Below, piece by piece: positions 31,946 through 44,000 of a DNA stretch of 64,000 nt. Every line of letters begins with the position of its first letter. The stretch's first letter is position 1. Made by a program: the position numbers and the translations under genes. Below the pieces are notes generated by a model. It saw nothing but the letters and a program-made list of their open reading frames with translations, was not told where the DNA came from and ran no database searches. Origin of the DNA: Bursaphelenchus xylophilus (lineage: Eukaryota; Nematoda; Chromadorea; Rhabditida; Aphelenchoididae); NCBI GenBank assembly GCA_904066235.2, contig CAJFCV020000001.1:248001-312000 (forward strand), given 5' to 3'.

Positions 31946-32728
31946 TTCTCCGGTCGCACGCTGCCTCAAAACAGTCATGTCTGCTCGTTCAGCGCCACAG
32001 AACAGGGACGCTCCCAACAATGATTACCCTTTAATTGCCCTCGAGCGAAAATTCGAAGACGTCCCGCCGCACCGTGCGACCAAACTTTTTGTCTTATCAG
32101 GGCGAGCGGAGAGTACAAAAATGCGGCGATAAAGGGGCGAGAAATGGAAGGGGAAGAGAGACGAGACGCCGTCATGGCTGCCGGGCGGGGGTCGCGGATC
32201 GTTTCGGGGGTCACGCGATTCCCGGAGATTTCCATTTTTGGGGCGGACCGCCTTAGGCGGGGGTTTGGGATGGAAGAAATGGTTGCGTGAGATGATTGCG
32301 GAGTTGTATTGACATTTACATGCATTTATTCGGCCGGTTACTACGTAATGAGAGCAAACTTGTGCTGTTCCAGCCATAAATTTTTCGATTTTCATCATTT
32401 TTTATATTACTTTAGGGGAAAAAACCAATTTTTTTACCTTTGAAGGCTTGATTTTTTAAAAATTTTCCACCGACCATCCGTGTTTTTTACTTTTGTTCGC
32501 GTTTTCCCCCAAAAATCGCAAAATTTCCAATTTCAATTTCAGATCTCAAAATTTACCGGTTCCAAAAAATCGCCTCCTCCAATACAACGTGTCTACTCTA
32601 ATATATCTCCCTAATATATTCAAATCAGAGACTCTTCTATTGTGCATTCGACTTAAGATTCAAGGCTTTTGAATCCATACCTCAACAAACAAATTCCCGC
32701 CCAAATTTCTCATTCCCCACCTGGTGCA
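31946..32728. other. Upstream region of the small basic/acidic gene
   Basis: GC-rich between 31960 and 32270, then AT-rich. One more palindrome (GCACCGTGC near 32070). This is the likely promoter and 5'UTR region of the gene starting at 32729, but no defined element is seen. Confidence 0.35.
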
Positions 32729-33917
32729 ATGCTGGTTGTCTACTCGGCGCCCCAACGGTCGTGGTTCACGCCGGCGCGTTGCGCGAGCACCTGTTCGTCG
32801 TCGGCGTTCGAGCCGATGCCGCCGCGGCCCTGCACCGACCGTCGCCTGCCCATCCATCCGAATCGAGAGGAGTCGCTGCGGCGCCTCGTCCTCGTCCACT
32901 CCATGGCCAAGAAGATCAAGGTGGTCCGCGAAGAGGTGAGCGATTCTCAGCCAAAATTTTTTTTTATTTTTTTTATGCACAGTGCGGTTGAAAATTTTTT
33001 CGCACCGTGCAAAGTGAAATTCATTGCACCGTGCAAAACTAGTGCTTTTCGCCTAAGGCAAGCAAAATGATTTTGTCAATTGAAGCCGGATTCTATTCAG
33101 ATTCTGCACGCAAAATTTTAAATCATCCAGATGCGACACAACGATTTCATGCACGGTGCAATGAAAAGCCGATTGCACAGTGCACTCAAAATTTCCGCCG
33201 CACCGTGCGGTAGAAACTTGTTTTTTGTTTTCGCACAAAGCAAATTTTTTGCACTGTGCGAAAGGAAAAATATTTTTTGATTCTCCCCGCACTGTGCAAT
33301 GGCATCAAAATTTCGCACTGTGCAGTCCGTTTTTTAGTGCAAAAAAGCCATTGCACAGTGCAATCGATCAAGATATTTGCACGGTGCAAAATCGAAAAAA
33401 TAAAGCGATAAAAATCGAATTAAAACGCAGAAAATTATTTAAAAAAAAACAAAAAAAATCATCGCACAGTGCAATGCAAACATTATATTTGCACCGTGCA
33501 TTTCCCGAAGCCCAAATTTTATTCAAATTTTTTGCAGGAAGAGCGCCAACGTCGGAAGATGGAGCAGAAACGTCGTGTTCAACATGTGAAACAGTTGAAG
33601 ACGACTCGATCTCGCGCTCCTCATGAGGAAGTAAGCGTTTTTTTATATTGTACTAGACATCTGATGTCAAAAAAATAAAAAAAAAAAAAATTTAAATTTT
33701 AAATTTTTTCTCGATTTTTTTTCTAAAATACGTCTCATTTCAGCTGCTCATGCTCCCGAAACGCCCTCATTTGGAGGTGTCGTTGATTGAGGAGCTGTGC
33801 CGACCCTGCTCCGACCCGCTGCAGCCGCTCCTCCGTTCCAGTCCGTTCGAGGACGCCGCCTCCGACGACATGCCGCCGCTCATCCAGAGCGTGGTGGACT
33901 TCCTGATGGACGCCTGA
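32729..33917 (+). CDS. Unidentified 157-residue protein with Arg/Lys-rich helix and acidic C-terminus
   Basis: Exons 32729-32935, 33538-33630 and 33744-33917 are all phase 0 and join to 157 residues. The exons are far more GC-rich than their surroundings, supporting coding status. The N-terminal part is Cys/Pro/Arg-rich; the middle is a strongly basic, probably helical stretch (REEEERQRRKMEQKRR) that could be a nuclear localisation or nucleic-acid-binding segment; the last 60 residues are hydrophobic/acidic (LEVSLIEELC ... MPPLIQSVVDFLMDA), resembling an activation-domain-type helix. I do not recognise a family. Translation may begin further upstream, since the frame is open for 20 more codons without an ATG. 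The first intron is filled with palindromes and the 3'UTR is long, which suggests a regulated gene. Confidence 0.7.
32977..33501. repeat. Palindrome cluster in intron 1 of the 32.7-kb gene, including inverted cassette
   Basis: About fifteen GCAC-N-GTGC sites occupy most of the intron 32936-33537. The part 33235-33430 is the palindrome cassette in inverse orientation (CCGTTTTTTAGTGCAAAAAA at its centre). Confidence 0.85.
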
Positions 33918-35200
33918 CTAGCCGCCGCCGCCGTCGCGCCGCAAGTGTAGCGAAATTACTGTATAGTCCGAAACAACAGGTGGTCCAATGTACAAATCTT
34001 CGTGTAGATGGTGCAGAATCGAACTCCTCTCCTCCTCTCCCTCCTTCGATAATATCCTACCCCCATTCGGAGCGGGTTTGTGGCACAAACCCGGCTCGAG
34101 ACTTGTAAAAAATACCGGTTTTTCTCCCTCGCTATTTCCACCAACCCCCCAAAACTTCTCTTCGCGCATCAGGTTTATCGTGTAGAACAGGTGTTACATC
34201 GAAATTCTATTGTACATTGAAGAAGCAGAAGGCGTTCGGAGTGCTGTAGGCCCACGTTATGTGGGGTTTTCGGCCGCTTTTCGCAAAATCGGCCGGAAAT
34301 TGTGAAATTTTAGGTAGAAATTTATAACTTCTGGGTATTTCCGATGGTATATGGGTAAAATACGGATTGATTTTTCTTTATCACGGCCTGTTAGTCGATT
34401 TCTAACACATTTCCGCCTTCTTCTCCCCAATTTTTGCAAAAAGTTCGGGCGCAGCTCGCCAATTTTAAAAATTCAAATTTCCCGCCAAAAACCGCAAAAA
34501 TCGAAAAAATAAAAGCCCTGCAATTACTAGACTCTTCTACAGCACTCTCAGCCCCTTGGTCTTGTAGATATTCGCATTCGAATCCAGTTTTAATTCAAAT
34601 CCGGGCCACTGTAAACAGACAGAATCAATATTTATACCCTCAACAAAACTCACCCATAAGTTATACCTGTAATATTATAGATGTCTATTTATAATATATC
34701 CGCCTTCACATGGGTCTACATATGCTTTTCGTTGTTCTCTCTGCCGTTTCAATTTTTCGTGTTGTTGACCATGGACGGCGCGAATTGCGGCGTTCATAAC
34801 TACGGTTGTAATGGGAGTGGGGACATTATTTGCACACCGTTACAAAGCGCATGGCATGTAGTTTCGTACGCCTGTAGCGCTAGGACGGTGGCGTTTCAAT
34901 TTTCCGAGATATGAGCGTTTCATTTCGACCTTATTTTAGAGATAAGATCTGAAATGAAAAGCTGAATATCTCGAAAAGTAAAAGCGCCACTGTTTAGCGG
35001 CTTACAGCGTACGAACTACAAGTCATAAGCTTTGCAACGATGACAAAATGTTGTCTCAACTCCCGCTACAGCCCGAGTTACAACGCCCTTTCGCGCCGCC
35101 ATTCTTCGCAATTTCCCCTCTCATCGCTCCGCCGAACGTGTAATCGAACCTTGTTGACAATGTTGTATAGTTTGTAAATTATCACTGATGTTGTAATAAA
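33918..35200 (+). other. Long 3'UTR of the 32.7-kb gene, ending in AATAAA
   Basis: There is no further coding region between the stop at 33915-33917 and a good AATAAA at 35195-35200, so a 3'UTR of about 1.3 kb is likely. Within it, 34845-35040 is an imperfect foldback: a GCATGTAGTTTCGTACGC block and its inverse GCGTACGAACTACAAG, with CGAGATAT/ATATCTCG inside. A long 3'UTR is unusual here, where neighbours use 10-300 bases. Confidence 0.5.
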
Positions 35201-35639
35201 GTTCTAGTTATGACTCAAAGGTGGTTTTCTCGAGACTTTTGCGCAAAAATCGCATTTTTTGACCTCAAAGAGACCAATGAGTAATGTAATTGATGATGTG
35301 ACAGGGAAGCGATTTCTCAAAAGGGAAAATTGATGGATCGCCCATTCACCCACGACATGTTACACTGCTCATCGAAAAATGAAGATGTTTTATTTATAAA
35401 TTGTTATTGTAAATTACAGTAGCCCTTGCGAAAGGATGATGAAAATGGGATGGGCAGCTGTTTTCTTGGCTCTCACTTACGGTATCTCTTTTTACAATTT
35501 TAGATATAAAATCTTCATTTTATTACCGTATTTTATACGGTGAAAAATGTCGAATTTCCCAGAACAAGCAATTCCACTACAATTTCTCACGTAATACGGG
35601 ATAATTGTATTCGAATACAATGTAATTTGCCAACAAGAC
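35201..35639. other. Intergenic
   Basis: AT-rich DNA between the poly(A) signal and a foldback element. It contains a short TTTTATACGG segment near 35530 that resembles the hairpin cores elsewhere. No gene seen. Confidence 0.35.
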
Positions 35640-36432
35640 AGCGGGGATTGTGACAATTTTCCAGCCACTTCATTATTTCTTCAACACATTTCGAAATTTC
35701 GTTGTCAAATTTAGTTTTTTTTTAAAGGTTTCATAGGTCAACCTTTGCATAGCAGCTAACAAGTAGTCGTATATTGTATACGGCATCATATACCATCTTA
35801 ACAGACCGTATGAAGCTTTTTGCTGACAGAAAAGATACATTTTTGGCCAGTTTTCTGATACAGGGTGGGCCACTCGAAACGGGTAAGTTTTTTCGTTGGA
35901 TTTCTCCGCGGCAACTCCACCGATTTTCCTAAAACTTAGATTTTTCTGGAGCTGAGACCCGCCATTTTCAACAGATTGACTTTTTTTATGCCTTCCCAAA
36001 ATTTTCAATCGACTTATTGAAAAGTTCACTCAAAAACTCAAAATTTTGAGTCTTCAAAACTTTGGGAAGGCATAAAAAAGTCAATTCAACAATATTTTTC
36101 TTGGAATTTAACCTGTTGAAAACGGCAGGTCTCAGCTCCAAAAAAATCTAAATTTTAGGAAAATCGGCGGAGTCTCCGCGGAGAAATCCAGAGAAAAAAC
36201 TTACCCGTTTCGAGTGGCCCACCCTGTATCAGAAAACTGGCCAAAAATGTATATTTTTTGTCAGCATAAAGCTTCATACGGTCTGTTAAGATGGCATATG
36301 ATGCCGTATACAATATACAAAACTTGTTAGCTGATAGGCAAACGTTGGCCTATGAAAACCTTAAAAAAACTAAATTTAACAGCAAAATTCTTCAAAATGT
36401 GTTGAAGAAATGACGAAATGGCTGGAAAATTT
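35640..36432. mobile_element. Foldback element, family G
   Basis: Nearly 400-bp inverted arms meet around 36025-36045. Matching blocks include CAGCCACTTCATTATTTC, TATACGGCATCATATACCATC, CAGGGTGGGCCACTCGA and GGAGCTGAGACCCGCCATT, each present again as its complement on the right side. It has no coding capacity. A fragment lies at 18664-18800. Confidence 0.9.
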
Positions 36433-36654
36433 TAAAAAATTTTCTCAAAACTACTACTGACTACTTATAACCATCATTTCATGTCATTATTCGGCGAATA
36501 AAATAAAAATCTCGGTCGAAAAGCCGGTATTTTTCCATTATATTACACTTGACCCATCTGATCAAAAAAATAACAAAAACTTAAAAAATAGATATCGAAT
36601 ATGGATAAAAACAACTCTATATGCATCAAAAATTACATTCCATTCAACATACCG

Positions 36655-36660
36655 TTTATT
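36655..36660 (-). terminator. Poly(A) signal of the CoA-transferase gene
   Basis: AATAAA on the minus strand, about 60 bases past the stop codon at 36719-36721. Confidence 0.6.
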
Positions 36661-36718
36661 TACAGCTTCACAACCTAAAAAATCCATACTTTTATACCTT
36701 CCACTAGACCAATCTTGT

Positions 36719-39704
36719 TCAATTTTTGAAGGTTTTCAACTCATCGCTGACTTTAAAGTTTGGCTCCACCGTCTCCAAGAGGTCTTCAATTGTGAGGTCT
36801 TCGCGGATTTCCACCAGTGTGAGTCCATTCACCGGGTCCACGTCGAAGACGGCCATTTCGGTGATGATTCGGTCGACCACGTTTTTCCCCGTCAACGGCA
36901 AGTTGCACTGCTTCAATATCTTTGGTTTCCCCTTGGCCAGATGCTCCATGGTGACGACTACGCGACTGCCGGGTGCGCCGACCAAGTCCATCGCGCCGCC
37001 CATTCCCTTCACCATCTTTCCGGGGATCATCCAATTCGCCAAATCGCCGAATTCGTTCACTTGGAGGGCGCCGAGCACAGTGAGATCAATGTGACCACTG
37101 AAAATAAGAAAAATGAGGGACAAGTGGATCTATCTATTCATAATTCCTTTGGCCAATACCAATAATATTACACTAGGCAAAAAATTTTCCAAAACCCCCT
37201 TTTTTCTGAAAAAAAATCTAGTTTTGGTCCTTTGGATTTATAAACCAGCCAACTACAAGTTTTATTTTCTGTTTTTAATTCAATTTGTATTGCTTTATTT
37301 TTTTCAATTTTGCACTGTGCAAAAACCCTGTTCGATTGCACGGTGCAACCTCTTTTTTGCACTAAAAAACGGACTGCACCGTGCGAAATTTTAATGTCAT
37401 TGCACTGTGCGTGGAAAATTAAAAAAATATTTTTCCGATTGCACAGCGCATTCGAAAGTAATCGTGCTCATCGACTCTACTCTCTAATAAAACCAAAAAA
37501 AAATCAATTGCACATCAAAATTCTACAAAAACTCAAAAATTTTTCAAAAAAAATATTTTTTTGTGTTTTCAGACCACTTTCGACCGCTCAAAACTCTATA
37601 TCAACAAAAATCCTCTTACCCTCTAACCATTGCGAAACTTTCGTCCGAGCCAAAGACAGCCGCTCCTTTCTGCAGAGTAATCGTTTCCTTGCCTGCATTG
37701 ATGAGGTCCGGGTTTTCTTCGCCTTTCTCCGGATACGGCCCCACTCCAATCACTCCATTTTCGCTTTGCAAATGAACGTTCACACCCTTGGGAAGGTAAT
37801 TCGGGCATAAAGTGGGGATTCCAATCCCAAGGTTGACTAAAAAATCGAAATTTTTTAGAAAAACCGAAAAAAATCCTAATTTTTTTTTTCAAAAAATCTC
37901 GAAAAATCCATTCGATATCGAATATCCAAATAGTCCCAAAAGAAACTAGATGTCATGGACTCACCATACATTCCATTCTTGAACTCCTTGGCCGCTATTT
38001 TCGCGATGATTTGACGCGTTTTCTCGGCCGCCGACTTGGGCTCACTCTCTTTGGCGGAACTGTCGCGAAGAGTCAATCTCTCAATTCTTTTTTCGTACTT
38101 CTCTCCCTTGATGATGCGCTGAACATAAACTGAGGGAACGTGCACTTCGTGAGGTTGAATTTCGCCGGGTTCGACCAGTTCTTCCGCCTCGACGATCGTG
38201 ATTTTCCCCGCCTTCGCCATTGGGATGTTGAAATTTCCGGTTGTGTAACTGAAAAGAGGCTTTTATTTTGAATTAAATACGCTTTTACATCTACGTCTAA
38301 TCATTTTATGCCATTTTGGATCCATTTCAGAAAGATTCAAGTCTTCGTGGCGGGACCCAAATTTTTTTTAAACGGTGGAGAAGACGATCTCCATTAAAAT
38401 ATGCCGCTATTATACACATTCTACCCACTTTCTCGACTTTTAAAGCGATTTTTAGAAAAAATCAAGTTTTCGTGGTGAGACACAAAAATAAAAAGAAAAC
38501 TCGGAAAAATCGCAAAATAAACTGCCCATAGTCCTACGAGCTCCCACCAACCCTCAAAACATCATTTCCACCCCAATGCCTCAGGTAAAATTTCACTTCC
38601 TTACCGAAAAGCCAAATTTCCCAACGTATCAGCCTTCCAAGCTTTTATGAGCGCAAAATCTCCGGTAATTGCCTCTTCCAGCACGTAATTCACATCGTTG
38701 ATGGTCCTGGTCTCCTTCCCACTGCTCGCCAGCTCAATCTCTCCCTTCTTTTGCTTGCTGTATCTGATCGGAGCGCCTCCCTCCTGAATCAATGTCCCAT
38801 ATCCGGTGGGTGTGAAAAAGGCCGGCACTCCCGCTCCGCCAGCGCGAATCCTCTCCGCCAACGTGCCCTGCGGCGTGAACTCGAGCTCCAGTTCGCCGGA
38901 CAGGTATTGGCGCTCGAATTCCTTGTTCTCCCCGACATACGAGGCGATCATCTTCTTGACTTGGCCGGTCCGAAGCAGTTTGCCCAGTCCGACGTCGTCA
39001 ATACCCGCGTTATTGCTCACACAGATCAGGCCCTTGACTCCGGTCTTGGTGAGAGCGTTGATTAGGTTTTCCGGGATCCCACAGAGACCAAATCCTGGAA
39101 AATGTGGGATTTTAGCGAAAGATTTGCAAAAAATCTCAAAATTTGGGTAACATCCGGATACAATATGCTCGGAGACGCATCTAAATTCAAGAACAAAAAA
39201 AGAGAAAAAAGACTAACCTCCAACCAACAACTTTGAGCCATCCTCAATGTCCTTTACGGCCTCCAACGCATTCGGATATACCTTTTTTGATGAATAAAGT
39301 CGGCGACCAAGGAAAAGATGGCTCTAAAATAAAAATAAAATGATAATCAGACCTGAAAATCTGGATCGTTAACAAAAAATAGCTAAATTACTGAAAATAA
39401 TTAAAAGAGTTTCGAGATTTCTATCTAATCCCCAGTGTAATATAAAAATAGACAAAATTATTCTTTAAACTCAAGGAAAGCAGCGATACAAGCTGTAAAA
39501 TGCATCGATGAATCCTGCAACAGCTTTTTAGCAGAAAATCGAACTCAATTTTGACCAAAAGGTGTTTATCAAGTACAACATCGGCAAGTTCAAATAATTC
39601 GATCCTTCACCTCAATTATGACCTAAACGCAAAACAGAAGGCTAAATCCTCACCTTGGAACCATTTCTCACAACCAGAGCCAAATTCATTCGTCTGATCA
39701 CCAT
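36719..39704 (-). CDS. Succinyl-CoA:3-ketoacid-coenzyme A transferase (SCOT), mitochondrial
   Basis: Exons 39704-39654, 39323-39218, 39094-38605, 38248-37965, 37836-37620 and 37097-36719 join in phase to 508 residues, close to animal SCOT (about 520). The first exon ([17 protein letters not shown]) is a typical basic mitochondrial presequence. Both CoA-transferase lobes are complete: [43 protein letters not shown] and [18 protein letters not shown] in the first; NLGIGIP, the catalytic Glu in LQSENG (about residue 336), [15 protein letters not shown] and [19 protein letters not shown] in the second. It activates acetoacetate with succinyl-CoA for ketone-body oxidation in the mitochondrial matrix. 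It lies convergent with the 32.7-kb gene and in tandem orientation with the ADAM gene. Intron 5 contains a palindrome cassette. Confidence 0.95.
37262..37452. repeat. Palindrome cassette, copy 2 (SCOT intron 5)
   Basis: Same series as at 29856-30062: TTATTGCTTTATTTTTTTC, GCACTGTGC, GCACGGTGC, TTTTTTGCACTAAAAAACGG, GCACCGTGC, GCACTGTGC, GCACAGCGC. Spacers are conserved between copies while centre bases differ. Confidence 0.85.
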
Positions 39705-40170
39705 GTTTTCTTCGTCTTCGCATTCAACGGGGAAAAATTAATGTCCGCCGGAGGTATTTTGATATAAATAGCGGACAAACAACGTGTTGAATGTTCTGTA
39801 ATCGACAAGCGACCGAAAACTTTTGATAAACCAGCCGTTCAGAGGTTCTAACAACAAAACAATAATAAAAAAAATTATTTTCGTAAAAAAGTCAGACTTG
39901 ACATTTTGGGTCAAGTGTTCCGCTGGGTCCTAAACTCAGGGGTGCACGTCAATCCAGCGCATTTCCTGAACCGTTTCGAAACTTCGTACCGTTTTCATTG
40001 GTTTAAAAGAGAGACGAAATGTCGCGAAATTATCGGCACTTTTTCTCGCCCGAAATAATTGTTTTTTTCTCGAAAAGGAAGAAGAAAGATAAGAAAATGC
40101 GTTTTATCGGATTTTGAACGAATCACCAAAAAAGGGGCGGGAAATTTTTTCTTCTATTTTGGATTGACGT
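39705..40170. other. Upstream region of the SCOT gene
   Basis: Promoter side of the minus-strand SCOT gene; includes a TATTTATATC stretch about 55 bases upstream of the start. No ORF or repeat recognised. Confidence 0.4.
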
Positions 40171-40630
40171 GGGGTGGTCAGTGGGCCGGCTCAAAAATGG
40201 AAAATTACAAACGGGCCGGGCCCGTCACGGCCCGGGCCGGGCCGCGGGCCTGGGGTTTTTTCCGGCCCGGCCCGTCTAAATTACAATGCCAAACCGTTGG
40301 CATTCATTGTTTTCGCGCCGGGAAAATTAATTGATGTTGTTATAGTTGCTGTTTCTCAAGTTCTAAAACGTTTACAAGTCTATAGTTCCATTATAAAACC
40401 ACAAAACTATCACATTGATCCTTTACTAGCTATATCAACGCCTTTTTTGCCTAAGTTTAGATCCCAAGCTTGGGCGCAGTTCGCAGAACCCTCTATAAAC
40501 GGGCCTGCACGGGCCGGGCCGGGCCAGGCCCGTCACGGGCCGGGCCTGGAAAAAGACTAGACGGGCCGGTAATTAGACGGGCCGGGCCGCGGGCCGAAAA
40601 TCGGAAAAATAGGGTCCGCTGACCACCCCT
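40171..40630. mobile_element. GC-rich inverted-repeat element, hAT-like ends
   Basis: Both ends read inward GGGGTGGTCAG(T/C)GG. Subterminal regions are long runs of GGGCCGGGCC-like repeats on both sides, around an ordinary AT-rich middle. The terminal sequence resembles hAT-superfamily inverted repeats, but I could not define target-site duplications. Its composition is unlike anything else in the window. Confidence 0.75.
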
Positions 40631-40746
40631 GCCTAAACTGCTCCAGAATCCTCGGATCGGATGTTTTACAAGTTGAGAAGCACAAAATAAAATTCCTTAT
40701 CCATTTTTACACCAAAAAAATGACGACTTCATTTACTTATTAAACA

Positions 40747-40752
40747 TTTATT
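40747..40752 (-). terminator. Candidate poly(A) signal of the ADAM gene
   Basis: AATAAA on the minus strand about 290 bases past the stop at 41043-41045. The stretch 40753-41042 would be 3'UTR and has no other feature. Confidence 0.4.
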
Positions 40753-41042
40753 CGAATATTATAGGAAGGTTTATATAACTGACTTGAAATTGAAAGAAAA
40801 ATGGTAGTAATAGCAAATATGGCACTTAAATTAGGTGAATAAATAACCAATAAGAATCCCCGTAGATCATCGATACCAAAGCAGGCCGTATTTCTCAATC
40901 TTAACCGAAAAATTTCTCAAAAATTCCAAAAAGTTCAAATTTTCCGATATTTTTGGTAAAAACTCGAAACAAACGCCTATGGTTCACCACAAAACAACAC
41001 GTAATTGCTGGGAGAGTACCTCATATACAATGTACAACAAGA

Positions 41043-44000
41043 TTATTTGCGTTTCTCGTCCTTCTTCCCCGCTTTTTGGGGCTGTTTCGGCTTTCGGCGG
41101 CCGGGTTTCGGGCCTTGGCCATTCGGTGGGCCCGGAATGTTCAATGGGATGGTGGAAGTTGGTGGCGCCGGGGGTGGTGGGGCTCCGGGGAGGGCGACCG
41201 GCTTCGGGACGGGTGAGGTATGGCGGTTGGCAGTGGGCGGGGTAGAGGTCGGTGGGGCTGTGGGGGTGGGGAGGGCGGCCGACGGATCGGTGGCCGAGTA
41301 CGGCGGTGGTGGTTCCTGGAAAAAATGTGAATCAGTCGTAAAATTAAAATTATAAAAACATATTTAATATCAAATCCCCAACTAAAATTCTGAAACTCAA
41401 AAAAAAATGAGACAGCACTGTGCAATGACTAAGAACCTCATTTTTATGCTTCAAAAAGGATGCAGAAAAAAATGGCTCCAAAAATCACACTCTTCTTCGC
41501 CAAAAAATCCATTCATGTCCACAAAATCCAAACTTTTTCCATTGCACCGTGCAAGAATTAAACATTCTTTTCCTGCACAGTGCAATGGATAAAAGTCAAG
41601 TTTTTGGCCTCTAAACACTCGACAAAAATATTTTTTCATTCCCAATCCTCTTTACTTCTCCTAAACGTTCTATTTCAACAATCAAACCCACCAATTTCTC
41701 TGTCCGCACAGTGCAATTTCAAAAAATATTTTCTCGCACTGTGCATTGACCAAAAATCCAATTTCTGGCCTCAAAAATGCCCGAAATGAAAATTTCTTTC
41801 CTTAAACACTCTCTCCATCCTCTATTCTCTCCATATAAATCCCCTAACCCATTCATTTCCACCTCTGCACAGCGCAAGATCAAAAAATTTCCCATGCACT
41901 GTGCAGTGACCAAAAATCCAATTTCTGGCCTCAAAAATGTTCGAATTGCAAATTTCTTTCTGTAAACACTCTCCTCATCCTCCATTCTCTCCATCTAAAT
42001 CCCCTAACCTTTTCATCTCCACCTCTGCACAGTGCAAAATCAAAAAATTTCCCATGCACTGTGCAAAACCCCAAAAAATCTTCGAACCTACCGTAGCCGC
42101 GGGCGGTGGGATCAATGGTGGTGCGGTTAGGGTTGGAGGTACTCTGCTCTGTGCTTGACTGGTTTGTGGTTCCTGTCGCTGGTCTGAGCGATGTCTTCGC
42201 TGTCTATTTTGTCGATTTGAGGGGGCTGTCGTTCCCCTTGGCCGTTGTTGCCTTGCCGTTTCTTCCGCGACCGCATAGGCTCCATTTCTCGGCCTTCCTC
42301 TCCTCAACAACGTTCCCGGATGCCGGAGGGTGTCCGAAAAATGTTGAGCGGGCAGTTTGTTCGGATTGGTGGAGGGCGTATGCACAGCGCAGCACTTTAC
42401 GAACAGCGCCATCACAAACAGGACCCCAATTCCGATCAAAATGCAGGCCCACCAGTTCTCGCGGCTCCATTGGGAGACGGTTTGGATGGTTTGCTTGTTG
42501 AACAAGAGGTTCTTCAGTCTTGCCAGAGGGCCATTCGCATCGACCGAGCGGCATTTCCGGAAGATATCACAATAACCCTTGTAATTGTTGCACGGGGATC
42601 CTGGATGCAGTAATAAGCCGGGCCGGCCTTCTCTGCTCTGTTGATGGAACACTCCGGCGGCAAATTCGGGGAGCTCAAGGGTCGAGACACATTCTGAAAA
42701 AAAATAAAAAATAAAAAAACAAAAATTTTTCAAAAAAATCATGAAAAATGCGAACAAAAAACAATGTAGGGCCCTCAAATTATTTCCATTTATTTCCTAA
42801 TCAAATTCCCTCCAAAAATCTGCAAACATTCTTAAATTTTTTAAACTTATTTTCACTGCACTGTGCGATGTCTTTTTTGCACTAAAAATACGACTGCACA
42901 GTGCAGAACAAAAAAATTTGATTGCACTGTGCAGACAAGAAAAAATACTTTCTCTTCGCACGGTGCAAGAAAATTTTCGTTCTTTTTGCACAGTGCGAGC
43001 CCACTTTTAGTGGGAAAAATGGGCTGCACGGTGCGGAAAAAAGGACAATCATAAAAATTGCTAAAACTTCTCAAATTTTTCGAGGAATTCGAATGAAAAG
43101 CAACAAAAAAGAACTTCCAAAAACAAAACCTTGGTCTGTTCTTCTGTTTCAAACAATTTTCAAAATTTTTTTTTCAAAAAAATCGAAAAAATCCAAAAAA
43201 TCACTTACTTCCATTCTTTTCACAAGCCAAGTGGCACAATTCATCCGGCTTCCCTTCGGTCAGGAAGCAATCTTTGAGGCCGACATGAGCACAAATGGAG
43301 CCATTGCAAGCGCCGGCATGGCAAACTTTGGTCGCGTCCTGGCACGGCAGACCGTCTCTTTTGGGTTTGCTGTCCGGGCACTCCGGCTGATAGCCGTTGC
43401 AAAACTGACTGTACAGACATTCCGACTCTTCGCGGCACTTTCGTTTCGCGACCGCCGAAAAGAATCCGCACGAAATCGGATCGCAGCACTGGCCCTCCGA
43501 TGGCGAGCAACGGGCTTCGGGTTTGCGTTTGCAGGCGCCCGCAGAGAATACGCCTTCCCGTTCGTGGGGTTGGCAGCAGCGGTCGTTCATTTGTTTGCAG
43601 TCCAGGTCCGAGAAGCCGCAGTCGCATTCCTCGCCCGGCTCCTTGATCTGGTTGCCGCAGAAGGCCGAGGTTCGCTCCTGGAAGGAAAAAATAATACAGT
43701 ATAATTACAGTATACTGGGACCTTCTGACATCACGGTGAGGGACCTGATCCAGTGGCAAAAAACGTGCCATTTCGCACCCGGGAAGCATCAAAAATGTGG
43801 CAAAATGCTTCCCCCTCCAAGTGAAAAAACTTCGTTTTGAACGGCCCTTTCCTTCATGAAAAGAACAGGCGCGATTTTGAAATCGGATTTTTTAACTTGG
43901 AGAGGGAGGTATTTTGCCACATTTTTTATACTTCCTGGATGCCAAATGGTACGTTTTTTGCCACTGGATCATCCCCCACTTTATATCTCCTATTTTAAGT

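Noticed and set aside
31198..32023. Long open frames on both strands (up to 229 codons) in the 31.3-31.9 kb region
   Set aside because: They translate a 30-bp tandem repeat whose period is a multiple of three; composition is purely repetitive and there are no splice or start contexts.
37068..37078. A dyad-like CACTGTGCTC inside a SCOT exon
   Set aside because: It is a half-match forced by conserved coding sequence (LTVLGA), not a full GCAC-N-GTGC site.
41141..41425. Arg/His/Pro-rich alternative frame in the last ADAM exon
   Set aside because: The frame that joins E9 in phase gives a Pro-rich tail with PPPPY and a basic end; the alternative frame is a shadow of the same GC-rich exon.
43201..43792. 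Overlapping open frames on the opposite strand and in other frames of the ADAM disintegrin exon
   Set aside because: They are shadows of the cysteine-rich, GC-rich coding exon.
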